64,000 nt of DNA from Bradyrhizobium guangzhouense (GTDB lineage Bacteria > Pseudomonadota > Alphaproteobacteria > Rhizobiales > Xanthobacteraceae): assembly GCF_004114955.1 (NCBI RefSeq), contig NZ_CP030053.1:2232001-2296000 (forward strand), read 5' to 3'. Made by a program: the position numbers and the translations under genes. The notes beneath the pieces are model-generated. The model made no database searches. It saw only the letters and a list, made by a program, of their open reading frames with translations, and was not told where the DNA came from. Positions within the stretch are counted from its first letter, which is position 1. Each line of letters opens with the position of its first letter. Positions 36,560 to 44,671 of the stretch are shown here, one piece after another.

Positions 36560-37831
36560 ATGAGCAACAAGACCGACACCAGCGACAAGCCCATCAGGGC
36601 GACACGCCGCCGCTTCCTGCAAAGTGGCGGTGCCGCGGCGGGCGGCATTATCCTTGGCACCGGAACGTCGGTTGCAGCTGAGACGGAGAACCTTCCGCCC
36701 AACGTCCCCGATTGGATGAAGGCACCCGGTGATCCCATGGGAAGCCAGCCCTACGGTGCGCCCTCGCCATTCGAGAAGGGCGTCGTCAAGAACATCTCGA
36801 AGAACCTCAAGCAGTACATCTCCGCGTCGGGCCGCACGCCGTTGCAGGAACTTGACGGCATCATCACGCCGAACGGACTGTTCTACGAGCGCCATCACGG
36901 CGGTGTGCCGACGATCGATCCGGCGCAGCACCGCTTGATGCTTCACGGCCTCGTCGAGCGCCCTCTGATCTTCACCATGGACGATCTGCGGCGCTTTCCC
37001 TCGGAATCGCGCATCCACTTTCTCGAGTGCTCCGGAAATCCCGGTTACACCAAGCCTTACGGCAAGACGGCATCAGACCTGGTGGGTCTGTTAAGTTGTG
37101 GGGAATGGACGGGCGTGAGCCTGAAGCTGGTGCTTCAGGAGGCCGGGCTGAAGCCGGAAGCCAAATGGATCATCGCTGAGGGCGCCGACGCGGCCGCGCT
37201 GACCCGCAGCATCCCCATCGAGAAATGCCTTGAGGATGCCATGCTAGTCTATAGTCAGAACGGGGAGCGGCTACGCCCGCAGCAGGGTTATCCGTTGCGG
37301 CTGCTGTTGCCGGGTTTCGAAGGCAATATGAATGTGAAATGGTTGCGGCGCCTGCATGTGGCGGCGGAGCCCGCTTACTCGCGCGAGGAGACCTCGAAAT
37401 ACACTGATCTCTTGCCTGACGGCACCGCTCGCGAGTTCTCTTTCTACATGGAGGCGAAGTCGATCATCACCCGCCCCTCGGGAGGTCAGCGCCTCAACGT
37501 ATCAGGCTTCCACGAAATCACCGGCATCGCCTGGAGCGGCCACGGAAAGATCAAGCGCGTCGAGGTATCGGTCGATGACGGCAAGAGCTGGCAGGATGCG
37601 CGATTGCAGGAGCCGGTGTTGACGCGCGCGCTCACGCGCTTCCGCTTGCCCTGGCAATGGGATGGCAAGCCCGCGGTGATCCAGAGCCGCGCGATTGACG
37701 AGACCGGCTATGTGCAACCGACGCTCGCCGAGCTGCTCGCAGTGCGCGGAGAGAATTACTTCTACCACAACAATGCAATCTGGCCCTGGCGCATCAACGC
37801 CGATGGGGAGGTGACCAATGCGCTGGCGTGA
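36560..37831 (+). CDS. soxC: Sulfite/sulfane dehydrogenase molybdenum subunit SoxC
   Basis: 423 aa. Twin-arginine signal ATRRRFLQSGGAAAGG, then a sulfite-oxidase-type molybdopterin domain with the Mo-ligand Cys in HFLECSGNPGY and a C-terminal dimerisation domain (ITRPSGGQRLNVSGFHEITG, VEVSVDDGKSWQDA). It works with the cytochrome SoxD in the periplasm to oxidise sulfite or protein-bound sulfane sulfur. The soxD gene overlaps its end by 14 nt. No soxXYZAB genes are in the window, so it may act as a stand-alone sulfite dehydrogenase. Confidence 0.9.
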   Translation: MSNKTDTSDKPIRATRRRFLQSGGAAAGGIILGTGTSVAAETENLPPNVPDWMKAPGDPMGSQPYGAPSPFEKGVVKNISKNLKQYISASGRTPLQELDGIITPNGLFYERHHGGVPTIDPAQHRLMLHGLVERPLIFTMDDLRRFPSESRIHFLECSGNPGYTKPYGKTASDLVGLLSCGEWTGVSLKLVLQEAGLKPEAKWIIAEGADAAALTRSIPIEKCLEDAMLVYSQNGERLRPQQGYPLRLLLPGFEGNMNVKWLRRLHVAAEPAYSREETSKYTDLLPDGTAREFSFYMEAKSIITRPSGGQRLNVSGFHEITGIAWSGHGKIKRVEVSVDDGKSWQDARLQEPVLTRALTRFRLPWQWDGKPAVIQSRAIDETGYVQPTLAELLAVRGENYFYHNNAIWPWRINADGEVTNALA

Positions 37832-38357
37832 GATCTGCGGCGCTGTTCTCGCGATTTTGTTCTGTGCTTCAGCAAGCACCGGGCGGGCGCAAACTCCTTA
37901 CGGCATCGGTCGGCCAGCGACCGCTGCAGAGATCGCGGGTTGGAATATCGACATCGGGCGCGATGGCAGCAACCTGCCGAAGGGAAGCGGCTCGGTCAGG
38001 CGTGGACGCGAGGTTTTTGCTCAGCAATGCGCGTCGTGCCATGGCGACGGCGGCGAAGGGGGTGTCGGCGATCGACTCGTTGGTGGACAAGGCACGATCG
38101 GGACACCGAAGCCGATCCGTACGGTCGGGAGCTACTGGCCTTATGCGCCGACGTTGTTCGACTATATCCGCCGTGCGATGCCGCAAAATGCGCCGCAGTC
38201 GCTGAGCGACGAGGACGTCTACGCGGTGTCGGCCTACATTTTGAACCTGAACGGGCTGGTCGGAGCAGATGCGACACTCGATGCCAGATCGCTTGCTGCG
38301 ATCAAGATGCCGAACCGTGACAAATTCGTCGGCGACGCGCGGCCAGACGTGAAGTGA
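37818..38357 (+). CDS. soxD: c-type cytochrome SoxD-like, partner of SoxC
   Basis: 179 aa with a signal peptide (ICGAVLAILFCASASTGRAQ) and one CASCH haem site near residue 71. The family stretch SYWPYAPTLFDYIRRAMPQN APQSL is present and a Met ligand lies within it. It is shorter than the diheme SoxD of Paracoccus and has a single haem. It accepts electrons from SoxC in the periplasm. The start lies inside the soxC reading frame end, so the genes are translationally coupled. Confidence 0.87.
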   Translation: MRWREICGAVLAILFCASASTGRAQTPYGIGRPATAAEIAGWNIDIGRDGSNLPKGSGSVRRGREVFAQQCASCHGDGGEGGVGDRLVGGQGTIGTPKPIRTVGSYWPYAPTLFDYIRRAMPQNAPQSLSDEDVYAVSAYILNLNGLVGADATLDARSLAAIKMPNRDKFVGDARPDVK

Positions 38358-38473
38358 ACGAGGAGAAAGGCGCAAGTTCCGGGCGTTGGCTCGGAACTTG
38401 CTTACGTCTGGGCCGGAACTCGCGAGGCCATGATTGCGTTAACCCGCGAGAGGACAAAGGTGCAGATTCTTCG

Positions 38474-38758
38474 ATGGCAACAGTTCGCTTCGCAAATTCC
38501 ATCTCGATAGCGCTTCGGCATCCCGGCGTGATCGCGATGGTCGTGGCCGCCGTGACGATTGCTGCGATGCTGATCGTCGACCACGGACCGTGGAGCCGCG
38601 CCAAGACTCAGCCGGCTCACGTGGCGATGTATGCGACCACAGGCGAAGCCGCTCGCGCGGTAGGCGCCAAGGTGCTTCCGACCGAACCGAAATCGCCGAT
38701 CGAACCGGAGCGTCCGGGGCCGAAGACGTCCCCCACCATCAATCCGGTGCAGCCGTAA
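38474..38758 (+). CDS. Small single-span membrane protein
   Basis: 94 aa from ATG 38474; a longer form from GTG 38354 overlapping soxD is possible. One membrane segment (HPGVIAMVVAAVTIAAMLIV) is followed by a Pro-rich periplasmic-type tail (PTEPKSPIEPERPGPKTSPT). Function unknown. It follows soxCD but is separated by 116 bp and may be independent. It converges on the enolase-superfamily gene with a 3-nt gap. Confidence 0.55.
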   Translation: MATVRFANSISIALRHPGVIAMVVAAVTIAAMLIVDHGPWSRAKTQPAHVAMYATTGEAARAVGAKVLPTEPKSPIEPERPGPKTSPTINPVQP

Positions 38759-38761
38759 AAC

Positions 38762-39976
38762 TCAGCTCTTGCGGCCGTAGCTGAGGAGCCCGCCTGTCGT
38801 CTTGGGCGGATGTGCGCGAAGCGCCTCCTCGTTGGGCTCGGTGCCCCATCCGGGCCTATCGGGAATGATCAGGTGCCCGTCCTGGATTTCCGGTTCATGC
38901 GTGAATAGCTCGCGATCCCAGGCGAGGCGGTCGATGTCGATCTCCATGATGCGCAAATTCGGGACGGCCGCGCAGAAATGCGCGTTCATCATCGAGCAGA
39001 GGTGGCCGTAGAAATTATGCGGCGCGACGTTGACCTCGAAGGCTTCTGCGGCCGAGGCGATCTTCATCGATTGCCACACACCATTCCAGGGCGTGTCGAT
39101 GATGGCGACGTCCATCGCCTGCTCGCGGAAATAGGGCAGGAATTCGCGCAAGCCCAGCAGCGTCTCGCAGGATGAGATCGGATGCGGGCTCTGCCGGCGG
39201 ATATAGCCGAGGGCCTCCGGATTGAAGCTGTCGATCTCGATCCAGAACATGTCGAGATCTGCGATCTCGCGCAGGATCTTCAAATAGCCTTCCGTCTTGG
39301 CGTTGAAATTGCAGTCGAGCAGGATATCGACATCGGGGCCCGCGCCGTCGCGGATCGCTTCCAGATGCATATGCAGGTCCCGCAGGATCTTGCGGTCGAC
39401 ATTGATCTCGGGCGCAAAGGGCGAGCCGAAGCCGGGCCGCCAACCCGTGGGTTTGCCGTCATCATAGGAAAAGATGTTGGTCTTCAGCGCGGTGAATTTC
39501 TTCTCGCGCACCTCACGCCCCATTGCCTTGACGCCGTCGAGATTTTCGATCGGCGGCTTGTACCAGGAGGGATGATTGATCCGCCAGGTGGCGCAGTGGG
39601 ACCAATAGACCCTGACACGGTCGCGGATTTTGCCGCCGAGAAGTTCGTAGCATGGAATGCCAAGGCATTTTGCCTTGGCATCGAGCAACGCGTTCTCGAT
39701 CGCGCCGAGGGCCTGCGCCACCACCCCGCCGGCGGCAGGCCGCGTGGCGGCGAAAAGTTCGGCATGAACGCGCTCGTGCTGAAAGACGTTCTGGCCGATC
39801 ACGCGCGCCGATAGGCGCTGGATCGCGGCACCGACGCCGGGCGAGCCAAAACCCTCGTCAAACTCGCTCCAGCCGACGACGCCGTCTTCCGTCGTCACCT
39901 TGACGAAGTGGTAGTTTCTCCAGCCGGCATCGCAGGCAAGGATCTCGAGATGTGTTGCTTTTGACGAGTTTGCCAT
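38762..39976 (-). CDS. Enolase-superfamily sugar-acid dehydratase (mandelate racemase type)
   Basis: 404 aa. The capping domain is followed by the barrel with metal ligands Asp in DILLDCNFNAKT, Glu in MFWIEIDSF and Glu in ISSCETLLG, and a possible general-base His in NVAPHNFYGHL. Family members racemise or dehydrate acid sugars such as glucarate or galactarate. The exact substrate cannot be assigned. It appears monocistronic; the promoter faces 40000. Confidence 0.82.
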   Translation of the reverse strand: MANSSKATHLEILACDAGWRNYHFVKVTTEDGVVGWSEFDEGFGSPGVGAAIQRLSARVIGQNVFQHERVHAELFAATRPAAGGVVAQALGAIENALLDAKAKCLGIPCYELLGGKIRDRVRVYWSHCATWRINHPSWYKPPIENLDGVKAMGREVREKKFTALKTNIFSYDDGKPTGWRPGFGSPFAPEINVDRKILRDLHMHLEAIRDGAGPDVDILLDCNFNAKTEGYLKILREIADLDMFWIEIDSFNPEALGYIRRQSPHPISSCETLLGLREFLPYFREQAMDVAIIDTPWNGVWQSMKIASAAEAFEVNVAPHNFYGHLCSMMNAHFCAAVPNLRIMEIDIDRLAWDRELFTHEPEIQDGHLIIPDRPGWGTEPNEEALRAHPPKTTGGLLSYGRKS

Positions 39977-40147
39977 GTCGCTCCCTGTGCCCGGCTTGGC
40001 TTATTGGTTTTGTGGTCCCGGTCGCAAGCTCCAGCCCAGCCACAATTGTTAGGCTAACGACCAAGCGGCGTGAAGTCTGCAAACGCTTGGGCAGGCATCG
40101 ATTTTTGGCCGTGCTGGCAGAAAGCCCGTAGAATCCGGGGGAGCATC

Positions 40148-40333
40148 ATGTTTCTTGGGATCGTCGCTAAAATGCGCCAAGCCCAGACTTTTTTGGCCAC
40201 AATCGGACCCGATCAAGGACGCATGCAGTTCTTGGCCATGATTTCGGTTCTGGCGCTCCTCACGATGAGTGGGGCCGTCGTTTCCGATCGGTTGCTCACA
40301 GCGGATCAGCACGTCGCGCAAGGGGTGGAGTAG
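40148..40333 (+). CDS. Small membrane protein (61 aa)
   Basis: ATG 40148 with GGGGGAGC upstream. There is one membrane-like segment (FLAMISVLALLTMSGAVVSD) after a basic/polar N-terminus. No family recognised. It lies next to another tiny membrane protein gene at 40374. Confidence 0.5.
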   Translation: MFLGIVAKMRQAQTFLATIGPDQGRMQFLAMISVLALLTMSGAVVSDRLLTADQHVAQGVE

Positions 40334-40373
40334 CGCGCACGAGCGAGGGCTCATTGTCTTTGGGGAGACAACA

Positions 40374-40475
40374 ATGCTTTCAGTCGATCAGTTCTTGCGG
40401 TTCATCAGCGTGCCCGCCGTGATTGCGGCCTTCATCATCGCCTCGCAGATATCGGCGGCGCTGTCGCCGGTCTGA
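40374..40475 (+). CDS. Tiny single-span membrane protein (33 aa)
   Basis: ATG 40374 with GGGGAGAC 7 nt upstream encodes a 33-residue protein, essentially one membrane helix (FISVPAVIAAFIIASQISAA). A perfect hairpin starts at its stop codon, which supports a real short transcript. Confidence 0.5.
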   Translation: MLSVDQFLRFISVPAVIAAFIIASQISAALSPV

Positions 40476-40493
40476 AGCGCGCTGACGCGCTTC
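40474..40493 (+). terminator. Hairpin at the end of the tiny membrane protein gene
   Basis: GAAGCGCG at 40474-40481 pairs perfectly with CGCGCTTC at 40486-40493 with a CTGA loop; it overlaps the stop codon. T-tract is poor. Confidence 0.5.
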
Positions 40494-40505
40494 AGGTTAT
40501 CCTTT

Positions 40506-40554
40506 GAGCATGATCTTTTGGGAAAACCGCTTCACACTTTTCCGGATCATGCTC
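40506..40554. repeat. 49-bp palindromic intergenic repeat, copy 1
   Basis: GAGCATGATC at 40506-40515 pairs with GATCATGCTC at 40545-40554; inside, GGAAAA...TTTTCC extends the pairing. It is about 80% identical over 49 bp to 42764-42812. The last base belongs to the TAG stop codon of the Nramp gene on the minus strand. Confidence 0.85.
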
Positions 40555-41873
40555 TAACCGATCGCGGACGAGCCGAGCAAAGCGAGGACGGCCAGCGCCA
40601 TCAGTGCGGTGCCGAGCCAGCCGAGTGCGACCAGCCAGCGTCTCGCCTTGAAGCGGCCCATGATGGCCCTGCTCGAGACGATCAGCATCATCATTGCCAT
40701 GATGGGGACCGCGACGATGCCGTTGAGCACGGCGCTCCACACCAGCATGTGGATCGAATCGATCCCGGTAAAACCGAGCCCGAAGCCGATGATGGTTGCG
40801 GCCGCGATGATGGTATAGAAGCCGACAGCCTTCTCCGGCCTTGCCTCCAGCGTTGCACGCCAGCCGAAGATTTCCGCCACACCGTAGGCCGCCGAGCCCG
40901 CCAGCACCGGGATCGCGAGCAGGCCCGTGCCGATGATGCCGAGCGCGAACAGCGCAAAGGTGAAGTCGCCGGCGAGCGGCCGCAGCGCTTCGGCCGCTTG
41001 CGTCGCCGAGTTGATGTTGGTGACGCCGTTGGCGTTCAGCACCGAGGCCGTGGTCAGGATGATGAAGAAGGCGATGCCGTTCGACAGCAGCATGCCGAGC
41101 GTCGTATCGACCCTGATGCGCGTGAGCTCGGGATCGCCGCCGCGTCGCGTCTCCTCGCGGAGCGGCCGGTCGCGCTTGCCAAGGTTCATTTCCTCGACCT
41201 CCTGGGAGGCCTGCCAGAAAAACAGATAGGGGCTGATGGTGGTGCCGAGCACTGCGACCACCATCATGAAATAGTCGGCGCTGACATTCGCCTTCGGCCA
41301 CACCGCGGCGAGCAGCGCGGTGCTCCACGGAATCTCCACCGTGAAGGCGGTCGCGACATAGGCAAACAGCGTCAATGTCAGGAATTTCAGCACCGGCGCG
41401 TAGCGGCGGTAGGGCAGGAAGACCTGGAGCAGGGTCGAGCCGGCCGCGAAGATCAGCGCATGTTCGTGATTGAGCCCGCCGATGACCAGCGAGAGCGCCT
41501 CCGCCATCGCCGCGATATCGGCGGCGATGTTGAAGGTGTTCGCGGCAACGAGCAGACCGACGAGCGCCATCACCATCCAGCGCGGCGCGAGCTCCATGAC
41601 ATTGGCCGCCAGCCCCTTGCCGGTGACGCGGCCGATCTGCGCGCTGACCAGCTGGATGGCGATCATGAACGGCGTGGTCAGGAATACCGTCCAGAGCAGC
41701 CCGTAGCCGAACTGGGCGCCGGCCTGGGAATAGGTGGCGATGCCCGAAGGATCGTCGTCGGCCGCTCCCGTGATCAAGCCTGGCCCGAGTCGCTTCAGCA
41801 GCGTCGGCTCCGCTTTCGTCGGAGCGACGGCGCTACCGCGCGCGGAGGCTTGAACTTTGGATCGGTTCGACAA
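40554..41873 (-). CDS. Atypical Nramp-family metal transporter
   Basis: 439-aa inner-membrane protein with 11 or so membrane segments in the Nramp arrangement, starting at TTG 41873. The metal-site motif of membrane helix 1, normally DPGN, reads DDDPSGIATYSQ, so the Asn is absent. In helix 6 the usual MPHNLFLH-type motif is replaced by ISPYLFFWQASQEV, so the metal-binding Met is absent too. It therefore belongs to a divergent branch; manganese or iron transport should not be assumed and the cation is unknown. Its stop codon is formed by a dispersed palindromic repeat. Confidence 0.85.
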   Translation of the reverse strand: MSNRSKVQASARGSAVAPTKAEPTLLKRLGPGLITGAADDDPSGIATYSQAGAQFGYGLLWTVFLTTPFMIAIQLVSAQIGRVTGKGLAANVMELAPRWMVMALVGLLVAANTFNIAADIAAMAEALSLVIGGLNHEHALIFAAGSTLLQVFLPYRRYAPVLKFLTLTLFAYVATAFTVEIPWSTALLAAVWPKANVSADYFMMVVAVLGTTISPYLFFWQASQEVEEMNLGKRDRPLREETRRGGDPELTRIRVDTTLGMLLSNGIAFFIILTTASVLNANGVTNINSATQAAEALRPLAGDFTFALFALGIIGTGLLAIPVLAGSAAYGVAEIFGWRATLEARPEKAVGFYTIIAAATIIGFGLGFTGIDSIHMLVWSAVLNGIVAVPIMAMMMLIVSSRAIMGRFKARRWLVALGWLGTALMALAVLALLGSSAIG

Positions 41874-42039
41874 GGCTGACCTTCCGGAAATTGCGAATTC
41901 GAGGGCTAAGCGCGATCATAGCCGGAAAGTTCCATGGATGCTCCGCCGATCTAGCTCCGCTTCAAGACAGCGGCGTGAACGGCTCCCGCCCGACGCGCAT
42001 CGCTCTTGCGAAAAGCACGTTGAGATTGTACGGAGCGTC

Positions 42040-42723
42040 ATGAGCCATCGCGCCGCGCCCACCAAGGTCACCCCGCTCGCGCCGGATCAGGCGGCTGCGC
42101 TGGCGCGCGACGGCTATCTTCTGCTTCGCGGTGCGGTGCCCGAAGCCTGGCGCGAGGCGCTGCGCGCCGCATTTGATGCGGGTGTCGGGACCTCAGACCA
42201 ATGGGCGGTGCCCCGCGGCTTTGGCTGGCGCCACGCGCTGGTCGATCTCGATCCGATCGTGCAGCGGACCTGCCGACTGCCCCCGCTGCTGGCGGCGGGC
42301 GCGCAGATGCTGGCAGGTCCCTTCTTTCTCTCCCAGGTCGAGGGTCGTGAGCCGCTGCAGGGCGGCGGCCATCAGCCGCTCCACCGCGACGGCGTGGGCA
42401 GCAGGGCCGTTGCCGCCTTGGTCTTCCTCGATCCATATGGACCGGACAATGGCGCCACGCGGCTCGTTCCGCGTCATCTCGACCAGGGACTTGTCAATCA
42501 CGGCGAGCTTGATGAAGCCGCGTCCCTGATCACGACGGGCGAGGCGGGGGACATCCTGGTGTTCGATGCCGACCTGCCGCACGGCGCGACCCGCAACCGC
42601 TCCGGGGCACGGCGGCGTTCGCTGCTGCTGAACTTCATGCCGGAGCGCATGCGGAAGGTGCAGGAGTCCTGCCGCGCCATCCGCAACGTGCGCATGGACA
42701 CCTCCGAGGTGTTTGTCCCGTGA
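42040..42723 (+). CDS. Phytanoyl-CoA dioxygenase-family Fe(II)/2-oxoglutarate enzyme
   Basis: 227 aa from ATG 42040. The double-stranded beta-helix core has the iron ligands HRDG (His-X-Asp, near residue 113) and a distal His in DLPHGATRNRSG (near residue 184), with the Arg for 2-oxoglutarate nearby. A family stretch LVFLDPYGPDNGATRLVPRH lies between. It hydroxylates an unknown small molecule. It is monocistronic and ends 40 nt before palindromic repeat copy 2. Confidence 0.82.
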   Translation: MSHRAAPTKVTPLAPDQAAALARDGYLLLRGAVPEAWREALRAAFDAGVGTSDQWAVPRGFGWRHALVDLDPIVQRTCRLPPLLAAGAQMLAGPFFLSQVEGREPLQGGGHQPLHRDGVGSRAVAALVFLDPYGPDNGATRLVPRHLDQGLVNHGELDEAASLITTGEAGDILVFDADLPHGATRNRSGARRRSLLLNFMPERMRKVQESCRAIRNVRMDTSEVFVP

Positions 42724-42763
42724 ATGTCGGTGCGCTTGCGATGGCTGCTTTAGGTTGTTGTTT

Positions 42764-42812
42764 GAGCATGATCCCTTAGGAAAGCCGCTGCGCACGTTTC
42801 CGGATCATGCTC
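42764..42812. repeat. 49-bp palindromic intergenic repeat, copy 2
   Basis: Arms GAGCATGATC at 42764-42773 and GATCATGCTC at 42803-42812, same length and flanks (TTT before, TA after) as copy 1. It again completes the TAG stop of a leftward gene, here the Crp/Fnr regulator. Confidence 0.85.
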
Positions 42813-43543
42813 TAGGACGACGGCGACATCTGCAGATAGCGGCCGTCGAACTGGGCGAGCTCCTGCAGCTTGTGCTCGTTGAGAATCCGCACCGTGCCGC
42901 GCTGCAGCTCGAGCACGCCGTCGATCCGCAGTTCGCGCAGGATGCGGTTGGTATGCACGCTCGTCACGCCCATGGCTTCGCCGAACTGCTCCTGCGTCAG
43001 CGGGATTTCGAAAGTATTGTCGATCACGCGGCCGACCAGGCGCAGCCGTTCGCGCAGCTCGACGATCAGATGTGCAAGCCGGTTGTGGATGGAGCGCTGG
43101 CCGACATTGACGATCCATTCCCGCGACACGGCGGCATCCACCAGGGTGTCCCGCCAGAACATGTCGCCGACACCGGATCGTTCGGCGATGAGGTCCTTAA
43201 GCGCCTTGTGGGCGATGAAGGCCAGCGTGCAATCGGACAATGCGATCAGGTCGTGGTCGACGGCCGGGAAGTGGAGGTTTTGCAGGTTCGGCAGGTCGCC
43301 GGGAATGTGGATCGAGAGGATCTGGCGCCTGCCGTCCACGATGGTCTTGGAGCGGACGCAGAAGCCGTCGGCGATCAGGCAGCATTCGCTCGGCTGTTCG
43401 CCGTCGCGCAGCACGGTCTGGTTTTCGCGAAAATGGCGGAGCGTGAACGGCAGCGCCGCGAGCGCTTGCAGATCCCGGTCATCCGCGCCGGTCGTGGTTT
43501 TCAGGCGCTGAAACAGCGGCGCCCAGATCATTTCGCTTGTCAC
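42812..43543 (-). CDS. Crp/Fnr-family transcriptional regulator
   Basis: About 243 aa. A cyclic-nucleotide-binding-type beta-roll (about residues 20-130; TVLRDGEQPSECCLIADGFC) precedes a C-terminal winged HTH (LTQEQFGEAMGVTSVHTNRI LRELR). The cysteines do not form an Fnr [4Fe-4S] cluster pattern, so redox sensing of that type is unlikely. GTG 43543 has GGGGGAA upstream and is preferred; GTG 43561 would add six residues. Its targets are unknown; a 14-bp inverted repeat lies in the divergent region at 43686. Confidence 0.87.
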   Translation of the reverse strand: MTSEMIWAPLFQRLKTTTGADDRDLQALAALPFTLRHFRENQTVLRDGEQPSECCLIADGFCVRSKTIVDGRRQILSIHIPGDLPNLQNLHFPAVDHDLIALSDCTLAFIAHKALKDLIAERSGVGDMFWRDTLVDAAVSREWIVNVGQRSIHNRLAHLIVELRERLRLVGRVIDNTFEIPLTQEQFGEAMGVTSVHTNRILRELRIDGVLELQRGTVRILNEHKLQELAQFDGRYLQMSPSS

Positions 43544-43685
43544 GGCAGTCGATTCCCCCACGCGACTGAGCGCGTGAGGTCCTCAAAGCATAGACCCCGG
43601 CTTGGTGTTGACAACAAAGGTTAAATGACGCCGCGCCGGCGCTTCAACATTGTGGACGATGCGTCAGGAAAAATAGGCAAACCCA

Positions 43686-43736
43686 ACAAATGTTAGGTGC
43701 GGGCCGGCCCGGCCCTGTTCGTCACTTAACATTTGT
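43686..43736. promoter_or_regulatory. Inverted repeat in the Crp/Fnr-DUF3606 intergenic region
   Basis: ACAAATGTTAGGTG (43686-43699) and CACTTAACATTTGT (43723-43736) match at 13 of 14 positions around a very GC-rich 23-nt centre. It is either a regulator site or an RNA hairpin. It is not at a gene end, which argues against a simple terminator. Confidence 0.5.
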
Positions 43737-43841
43737 CAAGTTGAGCCACGGGATCGTGGTCGACAATCATATCATTGCCCGGCGTTAGATCCGATTTTCC
43801 AAATCGTGGGAAAGGTGCGAATGTTGGGGCGGCTTCGCTGC

Positions 43842-43866
43842 GGAACGGTGCGGGCGCGGCGGCGTT
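43842..43866 (+). promoter_or_regulatory. EcfG-type general-stress promoter for the DUF3606 gene
   Basis: GGAAC at 43842-43846, 16-nt spacer, CGTT at 43863-43866, which is the consensus of the alphaproteobacterial EcfG sigma factor. The following gene starts at 43892 with a GGAGGA ribosome site. Confidence 0.65.
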
Positions 43867-43891
43867 CTTCTGGTCTGAGGAGGACGTCGCA

Positions 43892-44065
43892 ATGGACCGC
43901 CTGACGAAGCGCGAGCAGCCGGATCGCAGCAAGATCAACATGCACGAGGCCTCGGAGGTCAAGTACTGGATCCATGCGCTGGGCGTCTCCAGGGAGGAGC
44001 TGCAACAGGCGGTCGACAAGGTCGGCAATTCAGCGGCGGCGGTTCGCAAGGAGCTCGCGGTGTGA
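43892..44065 (+). CDS. DUF3606 small stress protein (copy 1)
   Basis: 57 aa. MDRLTKREQPDRSKINMHEA SEVKYWIHALGVS and QQAVDKVGNSAAAVRKEL are the DUF3606 signature. These short basic proteins are frequent in Rhizobiales, often with stress-type promoters; biochemical role unknown. A paralogue lies at 48958-49152 and both have the same promoter type. Confidence 0.82.
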   Translation: MDRLTKREQPDRSKINMHEASEVKYWIHALGVSREELQQAVDKVGNSAAAVRKELAV

Positions 44066-44110
44066 CCCGCGGCGTGCAAGCCCGGCATCGGGCGGATACC
44101 TTGTTTGCCC

Positions 44111-44296
44111 CTACTTGATGCTGACGAACATGCCCCAGGCGGCAGAGAGCGCCGCGCCGGTGAAGACGACACCCGGGCTGTCGCAGAACATGCCGCCGTA
44201 GCTGCACACATCGGCCCCGAACGAGCCGAGCTCGTGATGGCCCGCGGAATAGAACAGTCCCGACAGTCCAAGCAATCCAGCGGCGACGTAGTACAT
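44111..44296 (-). CDS. Small two-span membrane protein
   Basis: 61 aa with two hydrophobic segments (MYYVAAGLLGLSGLFYSAG and GVVFTGAALSAAWGMFVSIK) joined by a short loop containing two Cys. ATG 44296 has GAGGGAG upstream. Function unknown. Confidence 0.6.
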   Translation of the reverse strand: MYYVAAGLLGLSGLFYSAGHHELGSFGADVCSYGGMFCDSPGVVFTGAALSAAWGMFVSIK

Positions 44297-44472
44297 GGCT
44301 CCCTCACGCGAGAACGAACATGTGCCAGCGTGGCGCGAAGAGATTTCATCTCGCCGAATTCGGTCAGGTGTATTTGATTCAAGTTTGAGCTGTTCCAGTG
44401 AGGAGCCACGGAGGGGCGCTACGGTTTGGCCCGCGCGGGAATGCGGGCCGCTTGGATCAACTCGGTCTGCCC

Positions 44473-44640
44473 ATGGCCGTTCGGTTCGACCTTAGCACGG
44501 CGAATTGGCTTCCTTGGGCTCACGAGTTTTTTCAACCTCCTGAGCACTCGCTGTATGTGCTGGCGGGGGACTTGAATGGAAACGAAATAAGGCGCCTGCG
44601 CACTTGCCTGATGCGGCGCGGAATTATCCAAGCGCTATAG
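44473..44640 (+). CDS. Possible small protein (55 aa)
   Basis: MAVRFDLSTANWLPWAHEFF ... LVMRRGIIQAL-like reading from ATG 44473; an in-frame upstream start at 44398 would extend it. Weak ribosome site and no family, so the start is a guess. Confidence 0.35.
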   Translation: MAVRFDLSTANWLPWAHEFFQPPEHSLYVLAGDLNGNEIRRLRTCLMRRGIIQAL

Positions 44641-44671
44641 CGGGGAAGAGTCCAAAAGGTCGATGAGGCCC

